Shown in pieces: positions 13,990 through 20,188 of a stretch of 20,857 nt of DNA. The DNA comes from a bacterium. GTDB lineage: Bacteria > Patescibacteriota > Minisyncoccia > Phycocordibacterales > UBA10002. The number at the start of each line of letters is the position of its first letter. Position 1 is the stretch's first letter. Location of the stretch: assembly GCA_030649775.1 (NCBI GenBank), contig JAUSFR010000011.1:1-20857 (forward strand), written 5' to 3'. The position numbers and the translations under genes are program-made. The notes under the pieces are model-generated. The model saw only the letters and a list, made by a program, of their open reading frames with translations, did not search any database and had not been told where the DNA came from.

Positions 13990-15537
13990 TCAACTTTCTT
14001 TTCCTACCCACATGATAATGTTTGTGTAGGTGGATGCATTTTTCGCTTTCACGCAAAGGAATCTAGCATCGTTTGGCACGATGTTCAGAACTCCTGGCGT
14101 CCGTTCCCAGATGTATTCTCCGTTCACCTGAATGACCGTAGGAAACCCCTCGGGCTCTATCCTAAATGACATATCAGATGGAAGCGGAACTCCAGGGCTA
14201 AACGTCTCCGAGGAAACGTTTAGGACATAGCCCTTTGCATTTTTGAGCCCCTGCTTCGCCGTTGCCATAAGCGAGGGGGTGACCATATTTATGGTCTCTG
14301 TCGGTGTTCGTACCGCTGTACTCCCATTTCCTGGCCGAGGGGCGCTGGTCCTTGTTTGCGCCTCCTCCGCGAGCAGACGAATCCTGCGGAGTTCTTCTTC
14401 CGCACCGATACGCGCTCCGTGTCTCTCGTGGAAGTCCAGCACTTTCGTGCCGATAACAACCAGAACGAGCGCGATGAGGGCGATAATCCCCGCCTGCATC
14501 AGTCTCCCACTTCCTCCACCGTGACCACTCCCATGAGAGGTGTCGTGTGTGGGTGATGTTGCTCCGTGGTGGTCGGCACCACCTACTGCTGTCGTTGCAC
14601 GAGCGGATGCCGTCTTTGCCAGTCCGAGGACTGTGGTGTAGGCGACATAAACGAATGGCGCTACAACAATGAGTAGGAGCCAGAAGGCCGGTTTCGTCCA
14701 GTTGGCGGGGATGAAGACATTGACGAAGTCCCACGTGGACCTCGTCGTGCCTTCAATCTCCGTCATCGTGAGCTTCTCCGGCGACGTACCGAAGTAGTGT
14801 GCGAACGGATTGAGCACCGGGAACATTCTCCCAGCGACGCACCATAGGAGCGCCACGCATACGGCGAATCGAAGGAAGGACGCAACGGGATGCTTAAACT
14901 CCCGCATTGCCGTGAGGATGAGCGCTCCAAGAATAAATAGGAGCACCGTACCGCGTAGGCTGGGGAATATCGCCGCAAAGAAGTAGGTCAACCCAACAAA
15001 GGTCAACACGAACTTTACTTGCGAAACGTACTCCTTCACGCCGACCTGGAGCGCATTAGTAAGACCAATGCGTGCGTCCCGTATTTCCGTCAGGATTGAA
15101 CCCGTCAGTTCCCCGAAACTTATCGTGACGGGTGCCGAGGGTGTACTTCGTGGGGTGGGAGAAGCTGCGTGTACGAGGACTCCAATCGGTGCCGCTAGAA
15201 CACCGCAGAGCCACATGTACATGAAACTCACTATTCCCGCAATCGCGAGCATAGCTGTCCACAACACCCCAGTTTTACCCAGAAGCAGTGCGACCCAAGA
15301 CCAGAACCTTCCGGTCCAGCCCCAGTACTGCAGGATATCGACAGACAGTGTCGTTATCCCGAAGCCAAGGAACGCTAAGGCCCCGAGTACAAGTGGTCCT
15401 GCAATGCCTTTGATTGCCAGTTTTTCAATTAGCTCAAGGTATTTGAGCAATGCTGGCGTTGCACTCACCTTGAGTTCGTTAAGCCCCGCTAAGAGCCACC
15501 CAACGATGGTCTTGGCTATCTGTAGCACAATTTTCAT
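13990..15537 (-). CDS. Polytopic membrane protein, module component B, copy 2
   Basis: A 515-residue paralogue of the protein at 11392-12915 with the same plan: amphipathic start (MKIVLQIAKTIVGWLLAGLN), several membrane helices between about residues 44 and 310, the loop FPVLNPFAHYFGTSPEKLTM, a His/Gly/Ser-rich linker (HDTSHGSGHGGGSG), a last helix at about 350-372, the charged stretch GARIGAEEELRRIRLLAEE, and a beta-rich C-terminal domain (FRIEPEGF, NGEYIWERTPG, NDARFL, NIIMWVGKES). The last helix and charged stretch are nearly identical in the two copies, even at the DNA level, while the rest has diverged. It is 32 nt behind its gene A. Function unknown. Confidence 0.78.
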   Translation of the reverse strand: MKIVLQIAKTIVGWLLAGLNELKVSATPALLKYLELIEKLAIKGIAGPLVLGALAFLGFGITTLSVDILQYWGWTGRFWSWVALLLGKTGVLWTAMLAIAGIVSFMYMWLCGVLAAPIGVLVHAASPTPRSTPSAPVTISFGELTGSILTEIRDARIGLTNALQVGVKEYVSQVKFVLTFVGLTYFFAAIFPSLRGTVLLFILGALILTAMREFKHPVASFLRFAVCVALLWCVAGRMFPVLNPFAHYFGTSPEKLTMTEIEGTTRSTWDFVNVFIPANWTKPAFWLLLIVVAPFVYVAYTTVLGLAKTASARATTAVGGADHHGATSPTHDTSHGSGHGGGSGRLMQAGIIALIALVLVVIGTKVLDFHERHGARIGAEEELRRIRLLAEEAQTRTSAPRPGNGSTAVRTPTETINMVTPSLMATAKQGLKNAKGYVLNVSSETFSPGVPLPSDMSFRIEPEGFPTVIQVNGEYIWERTPGVLNIVPNDARFLCVKAKNASTYTNIIMWVGKES

Positions 15538-15569
15538 TTTTTTTCTTTCATTTTCAGAATTTTGTTTGT

Positions 15570-16400
15570 TCAGAACAGCCAACGGCGAAGCTTACTCTGA
15601 AAGGTTTTGGGTTTAGCGGCCCGCTCGGCTCGTTGTTCTTCCTGTTTCCTTGCCGTGTCCGCTTTCAGCGTGAGAAGGTCTTTCTCCAGCTTTTCGCTTA
15701 CAGGCTTGAGTGCCTTTTCAACCCCTTCATCAACCTGGTGAAGCCATTCCGAGAAGGGAACACCGGGTTCTGGCTCCACCTTTTCCTTAGGAGGACCGTG
15801 CCGAACGATTTCCTTGTGCTCGTGCCAGGCCTTGGCGCGCTCGCGATTGATTTCGCGAATTTCGTCAAAGCCCGTTGGTGGAGTCATTAGAATGAGGTCC
15901 AGGCCGTTTTGCGCCAGCTTTGCATCTCCCGCGTCAAACTGCTTGGCGCGTTCGGTGCTAACTCCGCCGTGACTGACTTCGTCGTGGGATTCTCCTCCGG
16001 AGTCCTTCTTAATGGAGCGTCCATAGAAGTATGTTCCGAATGTTTCCAGGAAGTCCGATCCTTTCTTAAACAAGGCCCTCGTCTTTCCTGTTTTTCGGTC
16101 GCCCATATTCTCAAGAGCCGCGGCAAGAACGCCGAGCCCACGACTTACAGTTGAAGTTCGTGCAAAGCTATCTTTCGAAAGCCTCTTATCTGCCTCATCC
16201 GCGCAGCGTTTTGCCAGTGCGTCTATCTCGGGGTTAAATGCGGAGGAGAAGAAATTTAGGTCTAGGTCAAATCCGAAGTACTTCTTCATGGCATCAGCGA
16301 ACTCCTTCAAGAGAGGGTCAGAAGTGCCCTCGGTTGAAGCGATGTCTCCATCACTTTTCGGTTTATCTTTTCCGTCGTCTTTTTTGGCAGGATCTGCCAT
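15570..16400 (-). CDS. Soluble helical protein, module component A, copy 2
   Basis: A 276-residue paralogue of the protein at 12941-13726. The N terminus is charged and probably disordered (MADPAKKDDGKDKPKSDGD), followed by a helical body (MKKYFGFDLDLNFF, LAKRCADEADKRL), a segment LMTPPTGFDEI matching TETPLSGREDM of copy 1, then IVRHGPPKE, PGVPFSEWL, ALKPVSEKLEKD and the terminal LRRWLF. No membrane segment or known enzyme motif. The ATG at 16400 is preceded by ggaaagg, a fair Shine-Dalgarno. The conserved basic-aromatic C terminus could be a docking tail for membrane protein B; this is inference. Confidence 0.75.
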   Translation of the reverse strand: MADPAKKDDGKDKPKSDGDIASTEGTSDPLLKEFADAMKKYFGFDLDLNFFSSAFNPEIDALAKRCADEADKRLSKDSFARTSTVSRGLGVLAAALENMGDRKTGKTRALFKKGSDFLETFGTYFYGRSIKKDSGGESHDEVSHGGVSTERAKQFDAGDAKLAQNGLDLILMTPPTGFDEIREINRERAKAWHEHKEIVRHGPPKEKVEPEPGVPFSEWLHQVDEGVEKALKPVSEKLEKDLLTLKADTARKQEEQRAERAAKPKTFQSKLRRWLF

Positions 16401-16433
16401 AGTTGCCTTTCCGAACTCCAGCGGTTTAGGCGG

Positions 16434-16468
16434 GAGCTCTATTGAGTTGATTTTTATTCAGTTGTCAA
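16434..16468 (-). promoter_or_regulatory. Conserved upstream box of module copy 2
   Basis: Minus strand: TTGACA (16468-16463), 13 nt, CAACTCAATAGAGCTC (16449-16434). The 16-nt box is identical to the one ahead of copy 1, at one base different spacing. This shared leader supports the starts chosen for both A genes. Confidence 0.65.
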
Positions 16469-16633
16469 CGGGATTTTCCTCGCCACACGGCCAAGAAATC
16501 CGTAACAAAGTTTGTCTAGAATACTAACATAGAACTATGTATATTGTCAAGTTTCAGAGCGCACCAAAAACAGCCCTGTAGAAAGGATTTTTCAAAAGTT
16601 TTTAGAGTATAGGACCTACACGATTGACCTTTT

Positions 16634-16746
16634 TTGTCATCCTCGCGAATGCGGGGATCCAGAATACGGCTTATATTCAAGGCCTGGATTCCCGCCTCCC
16701 CTCCTACGCTAAGAAGCTACGGACGGGCACAGCGCGGGAATGACAA
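16634..16746. repeat. 113-bp inverted-repeat (REP/MITE-like) element
   Basis: Ends ttgtcatcctcgc (16634-16646) and gcgggaatgacaa (16734-16746) are inverted with one mismatch. Internal ggggatccag (16653-16662) and cctggattcccgcc (16683-16696) repeat the same words. It belongs to the GTCATTCCCGC...GCGGGAATGAC type also hinted at 3604-3647. Confidence 0.7.
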
Positions 16747-16941
16747 CCTAAAATGAGTTTTTGCGTAAGTCCTAGAGTAGTTAAAAATATATAGTTGGGC
16801 GCGACTAAAAATTCAAGCCTCAATCTCGTTGCTACAAATGGTGTGATTTAACTACGATCGTAGCTATATGACACTGCTGTCACCCACCAAGAAGATAAGC
16901 GCTAGCCGTGTGGGTGTGTAGACCGAATATCAACCTCGTTC

Positions 16942-16987
16942 TTAAAAGTATCAAATCTAACCATATGGTTAGATTTGAGACTTTTAA
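16942..16987. repeat. 46-nt near-perfect palindrome
   Basis: Perfect 28-nt palindrome 16951-16978 centred on catatg. After one A/G mismatch (16950/16979), 8 bp of further symmetry extend it to 16942-16987. No loop, so it is a dyad rather than a terminator. It lies in noncoding DNA with no adjacent gene start. Confidence 0.85.
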
Positions 16988-17036
16988 CGTAAGCTGAATC
17001 CTTTATTTGCTCCGCCCCAAATTCGCAGACTCATTT

Positions 17037-17173
17037 TGTGGGCGGGAGAGGACTTGAACGCTACTCGTTCAGTACAGGTTTCCCATTTTTTCGCTTTAAG
17101 AAAAGCTCAAAAATACGGGAGAACCTTTTCAAGTCCTCTCGCGAAAGGTGTAGCACACCTTTCTCCGCCCACA
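17037..17173. repeat. Element bounded by copies of the tRNA-Leu 3' end
   Basis: The 23 nt at 17037-17059 repeat 17209-17231 exactly (T-arm and acceptor 3' part of tRNA-Leu(TAG)). At 17128-17140 plus 17165-17173 the same sequence is present inverted, split by 24 nt (17141-17164) that form a hairpin (aaaggtgt/acacctttc). The two thus frame a 137-bp stretch beside the tRNA. Confidence 0.75.
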
Positions 17174-17210
17174 TAAGAAAATCACGCCAAGATGGCGGAT
17201 TTTCAAAATG

Positions 17211-17291
17211 TGGGCGGGAGAGGACTTGAACCTCCACGGATTGCTCCACTGGTTCCTAAAACCAGCGCGTATACCATTTCGCCACCCGCCC
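17211..17291 (-). tRNA. tRNA-Leu(TAG)
   Basis: Complete cloverleaf: acceptor GGGCGGG/CCCGCCC, D arm with GCG...CGC, anticodon stem CTGGT/ACCAG with loop TTTAGGA (anticodon TAG), long variable arm (GG...CC), T arm GGAGG-TTCAAGT-CCTCT, discriminator A. CCA is not encoded. Reads CUN leucine codons. Confidence 0.95.
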
Positions 17292-17334
17292 ATGCGAAAG
17301 AGTTTTTAGCCCCTCTTGCAACTTTTAGTTTCTT

Positions 17335-17368
17335 GCTAAAAGCTAACAGCTATAAGCTAAAAGCTTTT
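17335..17368. repeat. agctaaaagct-type simple repeat
   Basis: Words gctaaaagctaacagctataagctaaaagc alternate. A similar sequence in the opposite orientation is at 19865-19900. Both lie beside tRNA genes. Confidence 0.6.
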
Positions 17369-17370
17369 TC

Positions 17371-17385
17371 TATCCGCCCACTAGG
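17371..17385. repeat. Partial copy of the tRNA-Lys 3' end
   Basis: tatccgcccactagg is identical to 17528-17542, which covers the acceptor strand and part of the T stem of tRNA-Lys. It lies 157 nt beyond the tRNA's 3' end. The stretch between is rich in short inverted repeats (ggaagcg/cgcttcc, ccgctaaggcgga). Confidence 0.6.
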
Positions 17386-17529
17386 TCTCTCTCCTTACAG
17401 AAGCAGTACCCCAATTGGTTTTTCCGTTCGTCCGCTAAGGCGGACTCCAGAAAAAGCGCAATCGGGCTTCGCTCCCTAGACGGAAGCGTCCCACGCTTCC
17501 TTCGGCGGATACTCCGCTTCGCTTCCGTA

Positions 17530-17602
17530 TCCGCCCACTAGGGATCGAACCTAGGACCTTATCCTTAAGAGGGATCTGCTCTACCAGCTGAGCTATGGGC
17601 GG
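17530..17602 (-). tRNA. tRNA-Lys(CTT)
   Basis: Acceptor CCGCCCA/TGGGCGG, D arm GCTC-AGCTGGTA-GAGC, anticodon loop CTCTTAA (anticodon CTT), T arm CTAGG-TTCGATC-CCTAG, discriminator A, 73 nt. The first anticodon-stem pair is G-A, a mild irregularity. CCA not encoded. Confidence 0.94.
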
Positions 17603-17674
17603 GATGTGGATAGAGTAACTTTTTTTTGATTTCTTTTCAAGGCAGGCCCTGTAATCTGTTTGATTGAAAGCACT

Positions 17675-17716
17675 AATTCAGCCAAGTAACTCCTATCGGA
17701 GTTACTTGGCTGAATT
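17675..17716 (-). terminator. Perfect 19-bp hairpin at the stop of the ATP-grasp gene
   Basis: Arms 17675-17693 and 17698-17716 are perfectly complementary with a 4-nt loop. Base 17716 is the last base of the TGA stop. No T-tract follows. Same geometry as 626-667. Confidence 0.65.
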
Positions 17717-18939
17717 CATTTGGACGGTACACTCGGTACACTCGTGGGAAAGATAATGTCCCAGAGCGCGCCGGCAACATTGCGAGGTTTGCCGTTGAGC
17801 GGATAGTGGTGAAGGTCAATAAACGGAAGCGAGTTGCACTCAATCACGCCCGCGCGTTTTTGCTCCTGCCACGGTTTGCTTACGTCATTCATAATAAAGT
17901 CTACGCCGACGAGCGGGTCCGCGAGCAGGGCACCAATTTTCTCCAAAAGTTTCTTGTTTTCCTCGTGTATCTCGTCCGTAAGGTCGGTTGTGCTGGCGCC
18001 GATGCCTCGGCTCACCTTTTGGTTCAGCGTTACAAGCTCGCCTTTTTCCGGAATACTTTTCCACGACAGTTTTTGTCGTACGAGTTCCGCGTCGGCTTCG
18101 GGTCCGTCCGCGATGGTGTGGAAGGTTGCTCCGTGACGCTTTTCGCGCTTGTTCTCTTCGTCCACGAGTTCCCGTACGGTGTGCCCTCCGTCGCCAATCA
18201 CGTGGGGGGGTTCTCTCCGCATTACCGCGACGAGCTTCCCGCCGATGAGTGCCCCACGATGCACGAAACCCTCTAGTTCCTCTTCAATAAGGGCGAGCGG
18301 TGAAAGGACCTTCGCGCTTCTGAAGGCCTTCAAAAATTCTTCTTCGTTTTCAAGATGAATGGTGGTGTGGCGACTGCGTGACCCGCTGTACGGTTTTACA
18401 ATAACGGGTTTAGTAAGCGAGTGAAAAATAACCTTTGCGTGTCTTTCCGAATAAGCCTCCTCGCCTCCCGCAATCGGGATGCCGGCCTTGCCGAAGTGTT
18501 TCCGCATCAGCGGTTTGTTATCCATCCAGTAGAGCGAGGGGGCTTCGGGTCCGATGGGCCTTGGGAGTCCGTCAAAACAAATCGTTCGGTTGCCGTATTT
18601 TGCGATAAAGAGGTCTTTGATGGGACCACAGCGGTACATCACCATATCAATTCCGCGTCTTTTTGCCTCCTCCCAGAAACAGCGAGTACGGTCGCTGTCG
18701 TCTTTACTCGGCGCTTTGGTAAATCTGCCGATATGTAGAAAGACAAGTGTCTTCAGAACACGAGGTCCGACAATATCAAACCACGAGAACGAGCGCGGAG
18801 GGAGAATAATACGGGTGAGGTAGTCCAAGGGCTTCAGCGCCGGCTTGATAAAGAGTCCCATATACGCGGACGCGCGCATGACGAAGTGATTGACCTGCGC
18901 AGGCTCGCATTCTTTGCATGGTTTTTGACCAAGTAGCAT
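17716..18939 (-). CDS. ATP-grasp ligase, cyanophycin synthetase-like
   Basis: A 407-residue protein, predicted cytoplasmic. It is an ATP-grasp enzyme, a family that joins a carboxylate to an amine or thiol through an acyl phosphate. Visible landmarks: KHFGKAGIPIAGG (lead into the ATP-grasp domain), KPVIVKPYSGSRSR (nucleotide-binding Lys), IEEELEGFVHRGALIGGKLV, then HVIGDGGHTVRELVDEEN, the V-x-G-D-G-x-x-T-[VI]-R-E-L segment of cyanophycin synthetases and GshAB, and VGVDFIM ... VIECNSLPFIDLHHYP for metal and phosphate contacts. It lacks the Mur-ligase half of true cyanophycin synthetase, so the product could be another amino acid polymer or peptide. The N terminus has a CKEC pair. Its -10 box lies seven bases from the ATG. 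Confidence 0.85.
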   Translation of the reverse strand: MLLGQKPCKECEPAQVNHFVMRASAYMGLFIKPALKPLDYLTRIILPPRSFSWFDIVGPRVLKTLVFLHIGRFTKAPSKDDSDRTRCFWEEAKRRGIDMVMYRCGPIKDLFIAKYGNRTICFDGLPRPIGPEAPSLYWMDNKPLMRKHFGKAGIPIAGGEEAYSERHAKVIFHSLTKPVIVKPYSGSRSRHTTIHLENEEEFLKAFRSAKVLSPLALIEEELEGFVHRGALIGGKLVAVMRREPPHVIGDGGHTVRELVDEENKREKRHGATFHTIADGPEADAELVRQKLSWKSIPEKGELVTLNQKVSRGIGASTTDLTDEIHEENKKLLEKIGALLADPLVGVDFIMNDVSKPWQEQKRAGVIECNSLPFIDLHHYPLNGKPRNVAGALWDIIFPTSVPSVPSK

Positions 18940-18946
18940 AACGGTG

Positions 18947-18952
18947 AGTATA
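18947..18952 (-). promoter_or_regulatory. -10 box of the ATP-grasp gene, apparently leaderless
   Basis: Minus strand TATACT preceded by TTTTTGA and seven bases (caccgtt) before the ATG at 18939. A weak TTGTGT lies 16 nt upstream as a -35. The short gap again implies a leaderless message. Confidence 0.5.
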
Positions 18953-18969
18953 TCAAAAAGGGAAAACTA

Positions 18970-19085
18970 CACAAAACACAAACTAAACAAAAAACCAAAC
19001 AAAGGCACAAACCAACAAAAACACAAATATTTGAGAAGTTTGGTTTATTGTGCTTTGTTTGGTTTTTTGTGTACTGTGTTTTGTG
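18970..19085. repeat. Long imperfect inverted repeat with A/C-rich and T/G-rich arms
   Basis: Arms 18970-19015 and 19040-19085 (46 nt each) share cacaaaacaca and aaaaaaccaaacaaag with a few mismatches. One arm has almost no G or T, the other almost no C or A. It fills the gap between the TraX-like gene and the ATP-grasp gene and could form a long RNA hairpin ending the TraX transcript. Confidence 0.75.
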
Positions 19086-19089
19086 CTTT

Positions 19090-19761
19090 CTATTTGAGAT
19101 ACCAAATACTGGCAAGAACCAAAAGATGGACCGGGTAGAACCAATAGAACAAATGGCGGGGGAGTTTTCTCCCGCGTTCTCCGTTGTAGATGGCGACAAG
19201 CGGAACGCTCATTGAAGCGTAGCCTTGAATTGAGATGGCTCCGAGAGCGAACCGCAGTAGCGTTACCGCTTGCGGGAACAGGAGCAGTGCGGTGATGCCT
19301 AATTTTCTGCGCTGGAGCGCGAGATTGCTTATGAGTACGGTCAACACGCCATACGCGCCGTAGTCAAACGAGAGGATATCGGCGAGCGCGCAGAGGAGGA
19401 TAATCGCGGGGACGGAAATCGTTCGTGGAAGTCGTTTCCAAAGAATGAGTGCGAGCAGTCCCGCGGAGAGCGTGAAGAAAATGTTGAAGGGGGATAGGAT
19501 ACCACCGGTGGCCCCATTAAACGGGATATACGCAAATTGCGAAATAATTGCGAACCCAAGAAGTCGAAATAAATATGCTCTGACATTGCTTGTCCGCAAA
19601 GCCCCTTCGGCAACAAGAAAGGCAAAAAGAGGGAAGGCAATTCTACCCGCGACGCGCCACAAAAGCTGATGGGGGAAAAAGAGCAGTCCGACGTGGTCAA
19701 TAACCATCGCGAGAATCGCGACGAGTTTGATACCGGTAGATGAGAGAGAAAATTTTTTCAC
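19090..19761 (-). CDS. TraX-like polytopic membrane acyltransferase
   Basis: A 223-residue membrane protein with about seven helices, matching the TraX family. Landmarks: LVAILAMVIDHVGLLFFP near the start (the conserved IDHxG), RVAGRIAFPLFAFLVAEGAL, then FAIISQFAYIPFNG, and at the C terminus YNGERGRKLPRHLFYWFYPVHLL, the family's YNGxRG and FYxFYPxHL. TraX of the F plasmid acetylates the N terminus of F pilin; many chromosomal members have other, unknown acceptors. Translation starts at a GTG (19761) four bases after the 3' end of tRNA-Leu(TAA), so the two are probably co-transcribed and tRNA processing would leave almost no leader. The protein family is clear, the acceptor is not. Confidence 0.88.
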   Translation of the reverse strand: MKKFSLSSTGIKLVAILAMVIDHVGLLFFPHQLLWRVAGRIAFPLFAFLVAEGALRTSNVRAYLFRLLGFAIISQFAYIPFNGATGGILSPFNIFFTLSAGLLALILWKRLPRTISVPAIILLCALADILSFDYGAYGVLTVLISNLALQRRKLGITALLLFPQAVTLLRFALGAISIQGYASMSVPLVAIYNGERGRKLPRHLFYWFYPVHLLVLASIWYLK

Positions 19762-19765
19762 ACTA

Positions 19766-19849
19766 TGCCCGGGGTGGGGGTCGAACCCACATGACCTTGC
19801 GGTCGGGAAATTTTAAGTCTCCTGCGGCTACCAATTACGCCACCCGGGC
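19766..19849 (-). tRNA. tRNA-Leu(TAA)
   Basis: Acceptor GCCCGGG/CCCGGGC, D arm GCG...CGC, anticodon stem GGAGA/TTTCC (one G-T pair) with loop CTTAAAA (anticodon TAA), long variable arm CGACCGCAAGGTC, T arm GTGGG-TTCGACC-CCCAC, discriminator A, 84 nt. It is not interrupted by a group I intron, unlike the same tRNA in cyanobacteria. Confidence 0.95.
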
Positions 19850-19864
19850 CCGATTATGAGAAAG

Positions 19865-19900
19865 CCTAAAAGCTAATAGCTTATAGCTAAAAGCTGTTAG
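19865..19900. repeat. agctaaaagct-type simple repeat, second copy
   Basis: Inverted relative of 17335-17368 (ctaaaagctaatagcttatagctaaaagctg). It lies between tRNA-Leu(TAA) and the 3' half of the interrupted tRNA-Cys. Confidence 0.6.
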
Positions 19901-19944
19901 GGGGAGGCCACGGGGAGAATCGAACTCCCGCATAGAGATTTTGC

Positions 19945-20100
19945 CCGCCTGCTCCCGACCATCGGGAGGGCCGGCAGGCCCGCCTGCCTCGCCTTGAGGC
20001 CTGGGGGGGAATTGAACCCCCGCATGGAAGTTTTGCAGACTTCAGCGTTACCACTTCGCCACCAGGCCGTCTATGGTGAAGGCTAAAGGGGCGGGCAGGC
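19945..20100 (-). other. 156-nt insert in tRNA-Cys carrying a second tRNA-Cys
   Basis: Minus strand: starts GCCTGCCCGCC and runs to ...CAGGCGG next to exon base GC, so a 7-bp GC-rich stem (GCCCGCC/GGCGGGC) can close it; a GC dinucleotide is repeated at both junctions. It holds the intact tRNA-Cys and, after it, a GC-rich REP-like part with hairpins ctcccga/tcgggag and ggcaggcgggcctgcc. Confidence 0.75.
19997..20068 (-). tRNA. tRNA-Cys(GCA), intact
   Basis: Acceptor GGCCTGG/CCAGGCC, D arm GCG-AAGTGGTAA-CGC, anticodon stem GAAGT/ACTTC with loop CTGCAAA (anticodon GCA), T arm GGGGG-TTCAATT-CCCCC, discriminator T, 72 nt. All stems perfect. It lies wholly inside the anticodon loop of the interrupted tRNA-Cys. 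Confidence 0.95.
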
Positions 20101-20169
20101 AGATCTCCGAATTACCACTTTTCTACGTGGCCACGACCACACTACAATACCCTACCTATCGGCTTTTTT

Positions 20170-20188
20170 CTAGCACGAGGGGTGCTAG
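20170..20188 (-). other. Small hairpin overlapping the rbfA stop
   Basis: ctagcac (20170-20176) and gtgctag (20182-20188) form a 7-bp stem with a 5-nt loop. The TAG stop of rbfA lies in it. On the minus strand it is followed by A, not T, so it is not a standard terminator. Confidence 0.5.

Larger units (their letters stand above)
16469..17036. other. Noncoding stretch with structured elements
   Basis: No plausible gene is visible on either strand. It holds the inverted-repeat element 16634-16746, the 12-bp palindrome ctacgatcgtag (16852-16863), a cacccac/gtgggtg pairing around 16877-16914 and the 46-nt palindrome 16942-16987. The rest is AT-rich and unremarkable. Confidence 0.6.
19905..20132 (-). 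tRNA. Interrupted tRNA-Cys(GCA), split in the anticodon loop
   Basis: Two halves on the minus strand make one perfect tRNA. The 5' half (20132-20101, 32 nt) has acceptor GGCCACG, TA, D arm GAA-AAGTGGTAA-TTC, then GAGAT and CT. The 3' half (19944-19905, 40 nt) begins with anticodon GCA, then AA, ATCTC, TATGC, T arm GGGAG-TTCGATT-CTCCC, acceptor CGTGGCC and discriminator T. Acceptor, anticodon and T stems all pair without mismatch and the joined length is 72 nt, as in the intact tRNA-Cys at 19997-20068. Between them lie 156 nt (19945-20100) containing that intact tRNA. Whether it is spliced, read as halves or dead cannot be told. Confidence 0.8.

Noticed and set aside
17038..17479. Small open frames over the tRNA-Leu and tRNA-Lys region
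   Set aside because: They read through tRNA genes and their partial copies and have no protein-like features.
19766..19849. Group I intron in tRNA-Leu(TAA)
   Set aside because: The gene is continuous and folds completely without an insert.
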